Shown here: piece after piece, positions 48,001-56,964 of the stretch
How positions within the stretch are numbered: the stretch's first letter is position 1
Layout: each line of letters begins with the position of its first letter
Assembly (NCBI GenBank): GCA_030267565.1
Contig: BRXU01000009.1
Location: 3,212,501 to 3,276,500 of the forward strand
Direction of reading: 5' to 3'
DNA length: 64,000 bases
Source of the DNA: Pleodorina starrii
Taxonomy: Eukaryota > Chlorophyta > Chlorophyceae > Chlamydomonadales > Volvocaceae
Position numbers and translations under genes: made by a program
The notes under the pieces: generated by a model
Databases searched by the model: none
What the model was told of the DNA's origin: nothing
What the model saw: only the letters and a program-made list of their open reading frames with translations

Positions 48001-48274
48001 TCAGCTGCAGCAGCTGCAGTACAAGGTACGGCGCGGTACGGTATGGTATGGTACGGTACACACATGTGAAACTGCACAGGAAACGCACACGGGGGGGGGG
48101 AGGTTGCCGTGCGTGCCACCGCACGAGGACCAGGGCCCGGTCGGTCCGCACACCGGCACACACACACACACACGCAGACGCACACACTCAGACGCACCCA
48201 CCGGCGGCTAGCGCCAGCCCACCCAGGCCACCGCCGACGATCGCGACGTCAACTTCGCCAGGCGATGGCCCCAT
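41669..48274 (-). CDS. FAD-dependent monooxygenase (PHBH/UbiH-like), substrate unknown
   Basis: Ten exons read from ATG 48274: 48202-48274, 47812-47953, 46372-46489, 45787-46103, 45405-45481, 44899-45002, 43873-44328, 43378-43566, 42789-42877 and 41669-42329. They give 741 aa and all phases close. The family uses NADPH and FAD to hydroxylate or epoxidise aromatic or isoprenoid compounds. Visible are the Rossmann GGGLGG motif (14-19), VVGADG (196-200) and the FAD-binding GDAAHATHPMPGQG (473-486). The order matches zeaxanthin-epoxidase/salicylate-hydroxylase relatives. Exon 7 (residues 278-429) inserts a low-complexity block with poly-Gln, poly-Ala and Gly/Lys runs inside the catalytic domain. 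The C-terminal ~150 residues are disordered, with PPPPPPQQQ and poly-Gly. The introns hold extreme simple repeats. I cannot assign a substrate. Confidence 0.82.
43011..43131 (+). repeat. (AACTGC)n hexanucleotide array in an intron
   Basis: About 15 nearly perfect AACTGC units followed by variants. It lies in the intron between exons 8 and 9 of the monooxygenase. On the coding strand each unit reads TTGCAG, which is a 3' splice-site-like sequence. Confidence 0.92.
44493..44898 (+). repeat. Long (CCCCACC / CCCCCAC)n tract in an intron
   Basis: About 400 bases of almost only C and A, with one C-run of about 40. It fills most of the intron after exon 6 of the monooxygenase. On the coding strand it is a G-rich tract starting right at the 5' splice site. 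CACCTGCCAG occurs at both ends of the tract. Confidence 0.92.
47384..47480 (+). tRNA. tRNA-Ile(UAU)-like gene with a 23-nt intron, or a tRNA-derived SINE head
   Basis: D arm (GCTC/GAGC), T arm with TTCGAGC loop, A box TAGCTCAGTCGG and B box GGTTCGAGCCC are all present. The anticodon stem pairs GTGGT with GCCGC. The loop reads CU-UAU-G, then a roughly 23-nt intron after position 37, then A. The acceptor stem has a G-U pair and a C-A mismatch. No T-run lies within 150 nt; the first TTTT is near 47643. The weak acceptor and missing terminator leave open a tRNA-derived retroposon. It sits in antisense orientation inside intron 2 of the monooxygenase gene. Confidence 0.6.
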
Positions 48275-48661
48275 GGTGCCGCCGGTAGTCGGACGGTGGC
48301 GCAGAGGCGCACCCAGCCGAGATTCCAATAGGATGTGGCTACCTGGTTGGCTGCGGTACTACCGATCTGAATATTGTTGCCTTTAACCGATCTGAATATT
48401 GTTGCCTTGGTTTTAAAGGCTGTGGTAGCTGAGATATTGATGACAGGCCCGATGGAGGTGGGATGCGTACTAATTACGTCGGCGGGTGGTGCGCTGCAAG
48501 TCGCGATCGACCGGTGTCCGCGGCTGGAGGACGGGACGAGGAGCGAGCGGGTGCACGTTCACGGTCTCTTGGGGTGGAGGAGAACAAAACAAAGGTGTCC
48601 CTGTGGGCTGCGAGCCAGTTGGTCGGTCGGCCGATCGGATGAGCGTTCGTTCTGGGTCGGT

Positions 48662-49325
48662 CAGCCAGAATTGACTGGGTCGGCGGTGAGAGGTGAGAGC
48701 GAGGGAGTGCTCTGTTCATTCTCTGTGCGAGTGTGAAAACAGCGATGAGCGGTGACAGAGCGGTGTCAAGGTGCCGCCGCTCGAGGTACCGTATCTAAAC
48801 TGTTGCGTAGATTGTGACGTCGTCGGTTGGACCTCTGATGCAAGGCGCGCATCAGTCCGAGGCGGCGCTGACGTTACGGAATCGAGCATTCTGCCGGCTT
48901 TGCTTTCGGAAACCACCAACCGTTCGTGTTTGGTGGTTTGCCGCCCTCACTCCCGCCATGAGAGGAGTTGCCTTCGTGCGCCAAACGGATTGACAGCCAG
49001 AATTGACTGGGTCGGCGGTGAGAGGTGAGAGCGAGGGAGTGCTCTGTTCATTCTCTGTGCGAGTGTGAAAACAGCGATGAGCGGTGACAGAGCGGTGTCA
49101 AGGTGCCGCCGCTCGAGGTACCGTATCTAAACTGTTGCGTAGATTGTGACGTCGTCGGTTGGACCTCTGATGCAAGGCGCGCATCAGTCCGAGGCGGCGC
49201 TGACGTTACGGAATCGAGCATTCTGCCGGCTGTGCTTTCGGAAACCACCAACCGTTCGTGTTTGGTGGTTTGCCGCCCTCACTCCCGCCATGAGAGGAGT
49301 TGCCTTCGTGCGCCAAACGGATTGA
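48662..49325 (+). repeat. 332-bp tandem duplication (two copies)
   Basis: Copies at 48662-48993 and 48994-49325 differ at about one base (a T/G change in GCTTTGC versus GCTGTGC). Each contains an inner hairpin with stem AAACCACCAA. The near identity means a very recent duplication. Open frames in both strands are duplicated too but have no recognised product. Confidence 0.93.
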
Positions 49326-49574
49326 TTATTTTATTTTAAATTTTGTTTTGCTACAATCGTAAATGAACACAGACAGGATGCGCACCTAGATCGTCTGTCT
49401 GCGAGCGAGCGAGCTCCCCCCAGTCACTCGCTCCTGGCCCGAGGGTACTCACGGGGGTCGATTTCGGGTAACCGTTACACGTGCCGTACGTCACGGCGAC
49501 CATGTAACGGAATAACAATTTGAGTAACCGGTTACGGGGTATGGAGATTTGGATACCAATAGTGATCATTCGGA

Positions 49575-49685
49575 ATCCGGGTGAGGGTAATCCTATGGCC
49601 GGTCGGAGGAATCCTGAGTTCCTGACCACGTTCGGAGGAATCCTAACCCCGGCCGGAGGAATCCCAAACCTGGTCGCGGGAACCC
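49575..49685 (+). repeat. Degenerate ~24-bp repeat (GGAGGAATCC units)
   Basis: Four or five imperfect units with core CGGAGGAATCCTAACCCCGG. Related units recur at 56710-56800 on the far side of the retrotransposon. Confidence 0.65.
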
Positions 49686-50684
49686 TTTGACTGGCGTCGC
49701 GTATACGTTTCTTAAGTTCGTTTATTCGATCTCTTGGAGGCGCTTGATAACGGTTCCAAGCTTCCAACTTCCAAGCTGGAACTTATTTAGTTGCGGTTGG
49801 CGCGCTTCCGTTGCAACCAAGCAAAATCCAACTAAGCTCAGCCACCCAACTTCAAGCCCCAGCCACCCAATTGCAAGCCCAACGGCCCATCAATGTCGGC
49901 AAGCGGTCCTAAAGCCACCCCAACAAGAGCATCGCTATCCTCACGGAAGGAGATAGACCCCCAAGTGTGAAGGGCGGGAGCAAAATTCAAGCCAAGCCAA
50001 GGGTGGTAGTTAGCTACCAACTGTAAGGCGATTGCCCCGTGTGGGCACGCTCCAAATCGTCCCAGTCGTCGTGCCATACAAAACCGCAGTGGACATGCCA
50101 CCCGGACCGTCACTACTTCGGGTAAGCACGGGTGTTTCCGTTCACGACGTGAACGACTGGTGACTGTTCGCTGAACGTTCACTGGATGTTCAGTGAACGT
50201 TCGTCAAAGCAGGTGCATCAAACGAAATGCCGGACCCGACGAAATAAAGTGTCTGAGGATGCACGGCCGGCCAATGCTTGTCAAGAAGCAGCAGCGCCTT
50301 GCCAAAATCCATGTTGACTTTATGCAGAACTAGCCGGCAGAGAAACTCATTCGGGAGTGCCGAAGCCAATCATGGTGAGGGACAGATGCGCTTGTAGGTC
50401 GTACTATTTCGGAAAATAGTACGGCACGCATGCTCAGCGCTGTTCCCGCGCACATAAAACGTAATGCTGGGATGTAATGCTCGTTCGTTTCCTTCCTTAC
50501 CAGCTGAGACACTTACATTGCTGCTTTCTGTTGGACTTTTTACGAGTCCTTCAGCTGTGAAAGCTTCAAACCTCGGTGAAAAGATGATAGCCAGGCAGGC
50601 GGACTCTGCCCTGTCGCCTCTTGCTGTGGTTGAGGCTTCCTAGAACTTAATCCTGCATTGCTTTCCTATTGTAAGTGTATCTAG

Positions 50685-50939
50685 ATGTTCTTCAACCGGC
50701 AGCAGATCCCGGCCCCGGCCCTGGCCCCGGCCCCGACTTCGGCGTTTAAGCGCTTTTTCATCAAGCCAATCATGGACATCGGGGAGGTCGCTGAGAAGTC
50801 ACTCACTGTCGGCGCTCTGTGCGGTATTCCCGTCAAAATCAACCTTGACCACGAGGGTATGAAGAAGGACATTGGCGGAATGAAAGCTCAGATTGACAGG
50901 CTCGTGTCCGTTAGGACAGCGATTTCTGAGACGCTCTGA
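50685..50939 (+). CDS. Small ORF on the inverted repeat, left arm (84 aa), unknown
   Basis: ATG to TGA. Begins MFFNRQQ, then alternating Pro/Ala (PAPALAPAP), then a mixed amphipathic region with FKRFFIKPIM and a C-terminal helix that could be a coiled coil (MKKDIGGMKAQIDRLVSV). No domain is recognised. It may be a fragment of a mobile element or a host gene. The copy on the right arm differs by one residue (Arg to Thr), which suggests a recent duplication and perhaps selection on the frame, but two copies cannot show that. Confidence 0.4.
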   Translation: MFFNRQQIPAPALAPAPTSAFKRFFIKPIMDIGEVAEKSLTVGALCGIPVKINLDHEGMKKDIGGMKAQIDRLVSVRTAISETL

Positions 50940-50953
50940 CCTCTGAGGCCACA

Positions 50954-51244
50954 CTACTCCCCGTCCTCGGTGGAACGCTTCTCTGGCTCTAAGAGCGTCT
51001 CAGAAATCGCTGTCGTAACGGACACGAGCCTGTCAATCTGAGCTTTCATTCCGCCAATGTCCTTCTTCATACCCTCGTGGTCAAGGTTGATTTTGACGGG
51101 AATACCGCACAGAGCGCCGACAGTGAGTGACTTCTCAGCGACCTCCCCGATGTCCATGATTGGCTTGATGAAAAAGCGCTTAAACGCCGAAGTCGGGGCC
51201 GGGGCCAGGGCCGGGGCCGGGATCTGCTGCCGGTTGAAGAACAT
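50954..51244 (-). CDS. Small ORF on the inverted repeat, right arm (96 aa), unknown
   Basis: The same protein as the left-arm ORF, on the opposite strand, extended by about 12 residues (LEPEKRSTEDGE) because the spacer keeps the frame open. It therefore points away from the adjacent retrotransposon. No function is recognised. Confidence 0.4.
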   Translation of the reverse strand: MFFNRQQIPAPALAPAPTSAFKRFFIKPIMDIGEVAEKSLTVGALCGIPVKINLDHEGMKKDIGGMKAQIDRLVSVTTAISETLLEPEKRSTEDGE

Positions 51245-51319
51245 CTAGATACACTTACAATAGGAAAGCAATGCAGGATTAAGTTCTAGGAAGCCTCATG
51301 TAGCTATTCGTCGCTGGTA

Positions 51320-52027
51320 ATGCCGTCCCCGTCAAGGTCCTCACCCAGACAAAGGAAACGCCAAGCCAACTCACCGGGTCAAGAACAAGCATACCTAACA
51401 GCTGCACAGAGACGGGACGTAGAAGCTTTCGAAAGGCGACAAGCATACGGGCGGGACATCATGCCTGATCAGCGACCGCTCACTCGGGAGGATATCTCGG
51501 AATTGTTGGACCTGAAGTTCACCGCCTTCAAGGAGATCGTCACGCAGGAAGTCATACAGAAGGTCCTGCCGATGGTTCAGCAAAAGGCCGAGGATGGCGT
51601 CTTCTTCCATCGCGGACGGTTCCTGCTGAGGACGACGCCGGCAATTGCGAAACGTATCGCAACAGAGATGAAGCAGGGGCTGCGGTCCAGGAATACGTTC
51701 GCGAAGGTTCGCGTCGACGTCATCCCGCGTCTCGACACGCGTGCGGCTGCGCCGACGCTCAAGCTTACCGAAGCGGGGCGCTTCAAAGATATGGCCATGG
51801 TGGACATTCATTTCCACCCAGACAGCCGCGGTATCGTGCTCCAGGCACTACTGCACCTGTGTCGTGAGATGGGGACTGGCGCTAACAGCTTCATTATCCA
51901 GGACTCCCTTACCAAGCGCGGCCTTGAGCTGAAGATGCAGCGCACGGCAACGTTCCTCAGGCTGAAGAACGAAGAGGGGCGCGTCGTCCGCTGGACGAAC
52001 GGCGTTGACATTTCGGTCCGCACCTAG
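51320..52027 (+). CDS. LINE ORF1 protein (235 aa)
   Basis: ATG to TAG. The protein starts with a basic Ser/Arg/Gln-rich stretch, continues through a helical segment (DISELLDLKFTAFKEIV) and ends with alternating strands and helices, including VDIHFHPDSRG, that resemble an L1 ORF1 RNA-binding C-terminus. No CCHC knuckle is visible. After the TAG the same frame runs on as a Gly-rich stretch to a second TAG at 52214-52216, immediately upstream of the endonuclease. Confidence 0.7.
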   Translation: MPSPSRSSPRQRKRQANSPGQEQAYLTAAQRRDVEAFERRQAYGRDIMPDQRPLTREDISELLDLKFTAFKEIVTQEVIQKVLPMVQQKAEDGVFFHRGRFLLRTTPAIAKRIATEMKQGLRSRNTFAKVRVDVIPRLDTRAAAPTLKLTEAGRFKDMAMVDIHFHPDSRGIVLQALLHLCREMGTGANSFIIQDSLTKRGLELKMQRTATFLRLKNEEGRVVRWTNGVDISVRT

Positions 52028-52216
52028 CGGGGCTGGCAGCCCTACACCGGCCCGTGGCCGCCTTCCGCCGGGCAGCAGGGAGGGCGCGGCGTCGCGACCG
52101 GCGCTAACGCCACCGGCGTTGGCGGGGTCGGTGGGAACGGCAGGGGCAACGGAGGCGGCGTCGGGCGCGATGGCAGTGGCGGCAGCGGCGGTGGCGCGGC
52201 CATGGAAGTGGCTTAG

Positions 52217-54925
52217 GGGGCTGACCGGAGGTATAAGCCGCTTCGTGTTATTCAATGGAATTTGCACGGGGTGGTCGACTGGAAGCTCGAGCAACGCGAA
52301 TTGCTCCAGCTCGCGATGCGTTACGATATTGTGGTGCTCACAGAAACACATGGGTCAGCCATGAGTGAGTTGTCACGTCTAATACCTAACGGGTCTCGTT
52401 GCTACTGTACGGGTAGATCTAGGGAGAGGGGAGGTGTTTGTGTTTGGGTGCATCAGCGCATTGCGCAGTCAGTCACGCATTGTACTTCGTCGGACGCTCC
52501 CAGAGGCATGAACAGTGTGTGGCTGCGACTCCAGGGGGACGCGCTTGATCTGGGTGGTAACGGGCTGGTCATTGGCGCCGGGTATGCTGCACCTCTCGGG
52601 TCTCGTGTTTATGCGTCGGGTGGGCGCAGATCGCAGGACAGCATTACGAGGCGCGTCATGGATAGGGTGCGCACTCTGGTGAGGCGTTTTCAACAGCCGG
52701 GCGATGAGATCCTGTTGTTGGGTGATTTGAATGCCAGAGTCGCTGGAGTCTGCGATCTCCCAGACGCAGACGGTGATGCTGAGCTTGCGGACTACGCGCA
52801 AGTGGAACTGGGGCATGCTAACCTTCTGCGCGCCATCCCACCGCGTCGATCGGAGGACAGCGCTGATAATGCTTTTGGGCGGGCTTTGGCGGGCCTCTGC
52901 AAGGAACTGGAGCTAGTCGTCTTGAACGGTCGTGTGCAAGGTGATTTGCAAGGGGCGTGTACGTTTTGGAGCCCTGCGGGACAGGGAAGCAGTATGATTG
53001 ACCTGTTTGTTGCGTCCCCGGCCCTGTTCTTTCGGGCGGACCGCCTCAACGTCTTGAACATCCCTGTCGCGCAAAATGGGGAGAAGGTGGGCAGCCTCAT
53101 GAGTGATCACTGCCCGGTATCGCTGGAGTTACGGATTTTGCGGCAGGGCCCTCCTGCGGCGGGTAAAGGCAGCCTCAGAGCGTGCTTCGACGTGCAGCGC
53201 AAAACCAGATATGAGACCCTTTTTGCCGCTGATGACGCGCCCGCCGTTCGGCGCATCGCGGATGCTGTCAACAAACTTGGTGCCGAAATGGATAGCACAG
53301 CGGTCGTTGGTGTTTTTATGAAGGCGTGTTCGGCGGCGTTGGAGAGGGCTTTTGGGGAGCGTCGTAGTAGGGTTCGACGCGTCAGGGAGGATAAGGATGC
53401 ACCGTGGTGGACTGACGAGTGTGCCGCTGCTCGTAACGCGATGCTGCAGCACAAGGCGCATATGAGGGCACACGGGCTTCTTGCCGACGAATCAGCGCGG
53501 CAGGTTTTCACCAAGCTACGCTCTCGTTATCAGAGGATTAGGAAGGACGCTCGTGCCGCGCACCGCGTCGCTTATTTTACGTCCTTCCTGGAAGATTGCA
53601 AGGGCGACCCCCGCGCGTTGTGGCGTCAGCTTAACCAGGGCCTGAAACCCGAATGTCCAATCCGCGACGTCAACACTTGGCGCGAGTATTTTGATGCGTT
53701 GTATAATAACGAGGTGAATCCGTTTAATGAGGTGCGGGCGGACTATATTCTGAACCTCATCAACGGGCGCCCCCTTGTAGCGTCCCGCGATTGGGCAGGT
53801 ACCGAGAGCGTAGCGCGAAATCAGAGGGTTGTTGCGGCGGCGTCTCTGAGTGCTCCGTTTACCCTGGCTGAGGTCATTGCGGCGTTGAAGTCGTTACGCA
53901 ACCATAAGTCACCAGGCCTCGAGCTGGCACCCGCGGAATGCTACAAATATGCCACTCGTTCGATAGAGAACAAAGAGGAGTTTGTCCTTGCGCCCTACCT
54001 GCTGCGTCTTTTGGAGCATATTCGGTCGACTGGGGACTATCCCAAGCAGTTCGAGGTTTCGGTCATCACCCCTCTTCACAAAAAGGGCGACGCGCATGAC
54101 CCGAGCAATTACCGCGGTTTGGCTGTCGGCGGGGCTCTCTCTAAGCTTTACGCGTTTTTGCTGGACCGGCGGTTGAAGGCGTGGGGAGAGGGTTGCGGAG
54201 CGCGCAGTCCTTACCAGGGAGGTTTCAGGCCCAAGCGTGGCACCATGCATAATTTGTTTTTGGTGCGGCACCTTACGGACCGTTGCCGTAGGGACCATCC
54301 CAACGCACCGGGCCAGGGGCTCTTTATCTGTCAGATCGATTTTGAGAAGGCATTCGATCGGGTGAATAGGGGCTTATTGTGGACTCACCTTGAAGAAAGA
54401 GGGGTCAAGGGCGCAGCGCTGGAGGCCCTGAAGCGTTGTTACGAGCGGGTGGAACTGCGGGTCAAAGTGAACGGCGCGACGGGAGAGACGTTTCCCTCCT
54501 CACAAGGGGTGAAGCAAGGTTGTCCAATGAGTCCTACGCTGTTTGGGTTTTTTGTGGAAGGTTATGCCGATTACGTTGACGCCCTGGATGTCGCGCTCCC
54601 AGTTGCCATGGCGGCTCAGGATTGCACTAACGTGGAAGGCCGTCGCGTGCCCTTAGCTTTATACGCGGACGATCTAAGCCTTTTTGCTGCGACAAAGCGT
54701 CGTTTGATGAGCTTGCTTGCAGCGCTGCGGGAGTGGTCGGAAGCGTTCGGTCTTACCGTTAATGCGAAGAAGTGCGAGCTGCTGTTTTTCCACCCCAATG
54801 CCCAGGTCAGGAGCCACTTTTATGCGATCAGCGACTTGGCCACTATGCACGTGACGGAGGACGGGTTGCCGACCTATCACTTGGAAGACGCGCGCACGCT
54901 ATCTCGGGCTGTATTTTGGTCCTAA
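52217..54925 (+). CDS. LINE ORF2: APE endonuclease and reverse transcriptase (broken at 3' end)
   Basis: The frame opens right after the TAG at 52214-52216. The endonuclease starts with the WNLHG motif and has TETHGS, LLGDLNARV and SDHCPVSLEL, all typical APE blocks. The reverse transcriptase has motif A FEKAFDRV, motif B QGVKQGCPMSPTLFGFF and the catalytic YADD near 54662-54673. It stops at 54923-54925, but the true continuation (RYLGLYFGPN) is in the next frame, so a single-base indel near 54895 breaks it. No ATG lies at the opening of the frame; how translation starts is unclear. It uses the same frame as ORF1. Confidence 0.85.
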   Translation, partial: GADRRYKPLRVIQWNLHGVVDWKLEQRELLQLAMRYDIVVLTETHGSAMSELSRLIPNGSRCYCTGRSRERGGVCVWVHQRIAQSVTHCTSSDAPRGMNSVWLRLQGDALDLGGNGLVIGAGYAAPLGSRVYASGGRRSQDSITRRVMDRVRTLVRRFQQPGDEILLLGDLNARVAGVCDLPDADGDAELADYAQVELGHANLLRAIPPRRSEDSADNAFGRALAGLCKELELVVLNGRVQGDLQGACTFWSPAGQGSSMIDLFVASPALFFRADRLNVLNIPVAQNGEKVGSLMSDHCPVSLELRILRQGPPAAGKGSLRACFDVQRKTRYETLFAADDAPAVRRIADAVNKLGAEMDSTAVVGVFMKACSAALERAFGERRSRVRRVREDKDAPWWTDECAAARNAMLQHKAHMRAHGLLADESARQVFTKLRSRYQRIRKDARAAHRVAYFTSFLEDCKGDPRALWRQLNQGLKPECPIRDVNTWREYFDALYNNEVNPFNEVRADYILNLINGRPLVASRDWAGTESVARNQRVVAAASLSAPFTLAEVIAALKSLRNHKSPGLELAPAECYKYATRSIENKEEFVLAPYLLRLLEHIRSTGDYPKQFEVSVITPLHKKGDAHDPSNYRGLAVGGALSKLYAFLLDRRLKAWGEGCGARSPYQGGFRPKRGTMHNLFLVRHLTDRCRRDHPNAPGQGLFICQIDFEKAFDRVNRGLLWTHLEERGVKGAALEALKRCYERVELRVKVNGATGETFPSSQGVKQGCPMSPTLFGFFVEGYADYVDALDVALPVAMAAQDCTNVEGRRVPLALYADDLSLFAATKRRLMSLLAALREWSEAFGLTVNAKKCELLFFHPNAQVRSHFYAISDLATMHVTEDGLPTYHLEDARTLSRAVFWS

Positions 54926-56000
54926 CAGCGCTTTCTCGTCCTGCACGGACGAGCTTTATGCTGCGGGCCGGCGGGCCATGTTCTCTCTGCTTAGCAAGCT
55001 GCGTCGGCAGGGGCTGTTGCTCCCCTCAGTCGGTATGAAATGTTTCAACGCTCAAGTTCGCTCTGTTCTTTCGTACGGTTCGCAGCTATGGGGCGCTGAC
55101 TTGGTTTTAGCCATGATAGGGAGGGGTTTCCCAGCTAACGATGCTCCGCGTTCTTGTTATTTTGAGGCCGCTATCCGGGACCGTATGGTCAAGCTGCAAA
55201 TCTCGTTTATGAAACAGCTGGTCGGAGCTGCCGTTCCACCCCTGCAGTTGCTGTTTAGAGAGCTCGGGCAGATGCCTCTACAGTTGCATTGGGCTGAATC
55301 CGTTTTTCGTTTTTGGAACAGTTTGGTGGAGGACACTAGCAACGTGTATCACAGCGCTTTTCGTCATGAGATCCGTTTGGCTTTGGAATCGGATCTGCAG
55401 GCAGACGGTTGGGGCTCCAAGGTCATTCGGGTTCTGAACCTCTTAGGGCACGACTGGGGCGAAGAAGCGGCGGCGGGTAACATGGACACTAGGGTTAGGC
55501 GTTTTTCGGCGTGCAGGCTTGACGTTGAGGCGCTGATGGACACCCTCAGGGGTCGCGTCAACGACGATTGGGGCAGTGATAGGTTGGCTGTGGACCCGGG
55601 CACTTTCGTTTCGGACGGCAGGAAGCCTGGTCTTAAGATGTGCCGTTACAAGCACTGGATGGGGTTACCGAAGCAGTTCGAGGGGTACATCCCGCCTGCG
55701 CACCACCGTTCCTTACTTCGTTTTCGTTTGTGTGTGTCTGACTTAGCGATTAATAGCGAGAGCAGCAGGTCTAGGGAGCTTCGTGTGTGTAAAGCGTGTC
55801 GCTCTAATGGTGCTGTGGAGGATGAGAAGCATTTTCTGCTGGAGTGCTCTGCGCTTGCGTCTGCGCGGCAGAGGCTTTGGGATTTGGGTGTGCCCGTTGG
55901 TGCGTGTGTTAACGATGTCATGCAAGTTGACGACCAGCGTGGTCTTGCGAGTGCTATTTTCGAAATGTTCCGCTTACGGCGAGAATGCATCTCTGCGTAA
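54896..56000 (+). pseudogene. LINE ORF2 C-terminal part, frameshifted
   Basis: It continues the reverse transcriptase after the frameshift, from RYLGLYFGP to the stop at 56000. It includes the thumb/connection region (KCFNAQVRSVLSYGSQLWG) and a C-terminal zinc finger CKAC...H....C at about 55791-55850, as in plant and algal LINE elements. It is separated from the catalytic domain only by the indel, so the break is young. Confidence 0.8.
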
Positions 56001-56180
56001 AGTTGTGCTTGGCATCTATCTTTCAAGTTATGCCATTCGTCTGTGCTTCTCCTGTATCCTGACGTTACATCGCTTCTTTGGTTACTGTTTCTCTTGTTTT
56101 CGTATGCTTTTCTGCGTGGCTGAAGCGGTTCATGAGCCTCCGGGTTCGTTTGAGCCGTACGAGCTCGTTGAAGCTTGTAA

Positions 56181-56217
<37 letters not shown>
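56181..56217 (+). repeat. (ATC)n tail of the LINE
   Basis: Twelve ATC/CAT units directly after a TGTAA. It ends in ATCTGAGC, the same bases as in the inverted-repeat unit at 51036-51043. The tail may therefore have been templated from or primed on the ATC of the target. Confidence 0.85.
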
Positions 56218-56288
56218 TGAGCTTTCATTCCGCCAATGTCCTTCTTCATACCCTCGTGGTTAAGGTTGATTTTGACGGGAATACCGCA
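56215..56288 (+). repeat. Third, partial copy of the inverted-repeat unit
   Basis: These 74 bp match 51036-51109 (same orientation as the right arm) with one C/T difference. They carry part of the small ORF on the minus strand. They start exactly at the end of the LINE tail and stop at CCGCA, after which the sequence diverges. Confidence 0.85.
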
Positions 56289-56709
56289 GTCTTGTTCACC
56301 CATGCCTCCAGGAGGTCAAAGGGACGGTTGTCCCAGAGGCACTGGCAGTAAGCGACACCGTCGGGGACCTCGTGCATTCACGCCGTGTTTCTTACCAGCA
56401 TGTGGGGTGCTGTGTAGGGAGGTGTGTGTACCTGGTCGCATGGGTAGGGATGGTTCAACATGTACCGGTATGCTAGTGTCCGGGGGCAGTAACAAGTGCT
56501 TGGGTTGCGTGGGCATTGAGGGTCGGGAAGGTCGTGAAGGGAGTTGCCTGGCCAACTAAAATGTAACCAACAATAGTAGCGAGGTTCCCACTTGTCGACC
56601 ATCCTCTACATGTACTTGTGAAACGGATAGCCGCTAATGTCATTCTTATCAATGCTTTCGAGTAACCACACCACTGGTTCAGAAAATCGTTAGGTGGCGA
56701 CGTTTCTCC

Positions 56710-56800
56710 GGTACCCAGTCGCGAGAATCCTAACCACGGACGGAGGAATCCTAACCCCGGCCTGGAGGAACCCTACCCCCCGGTCGGGGGAATCCGTTGA
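56710..56800 (+). repeat. Degenerate GGAGGAATCC repeat, right-hand group
   Basis: Three or four imperfect units of the same ~24-bp repeat as at 49575-49685. Together the two groups bracket the inverted repeat and the LINE. Confidence 0.6.
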
Positions 56801-56964
56801 AAGCCAGGAGGTACCCGTTACAAGATGGGAGGAACTTTTTATATTCAAAAAAATTAAGCGAGTACGGGTAACTCGTGACATCACACTCCGGGAATCCTAC
56901 CCCAGTGAGTACCTCTGTCCTGGCCAACCTATCTACCCGGCTGGGTAGTGTGGAGGTAACGAAG

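Larger units (their letters stand above)
48275..50630. other. Repeat-rich upstream region of the monooxygenase
   Basis: It contains a 332-bp tandem duplication (separate entry), degenerate GGAGGAATCC units at 49560-49690 (separate entry), and two hairpins: GAACGTTCACTG paired with CAGTGAACGTTC near 50174-50206, and CGTACTATT paired with AATAGTACG near 50399-50424. No gene is recognised. GC is lower than in the gene-rich part. Confidence 0.5.
50631..51298. repeat. 307-bp near-perfect inverted repeat with 54-bp spacer
   Basis: Left arm 50631-50937 and right arm 50992-51298 are reverse complements with one mismatch seen (G/C near the 3' end of the small ORF). Each arm contains the whole small ORF and about 54 bases of its upstream sequence. 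The retrotransposon starts immediately to the right. Confidence 0.93.
51299..56218 (+). mobile_element. Non-LTR retrotransposon (LINE, L1-like: APE endonuclease + RT)
   Basis: Contains ORF1 (51320-52027), an APE-type endonuclease and reverse transcriptase (52217-54925) and a C-terminal zinc-finger region (to 56000). A TGTAA at 56176-56180 lies directly before a 3' (ATC)n tail at 56181-56217. The 5' limit is set by the end of the inverted repeat at 51298 and is therefore inferred. A frameshift near 54895 and in-frame TAG codons show that this copy is not fully intact. No clear target-site duplication was found. The 3' flank matches the interior of the inverted-repeat unit. Confidence 0.9.

Noticed and set aside
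48662..49325. LTR pair of a retrotransposon
   Set aside because: The two copies are directly adjacent, with no internal region, primer-binding site or polypurine tract.
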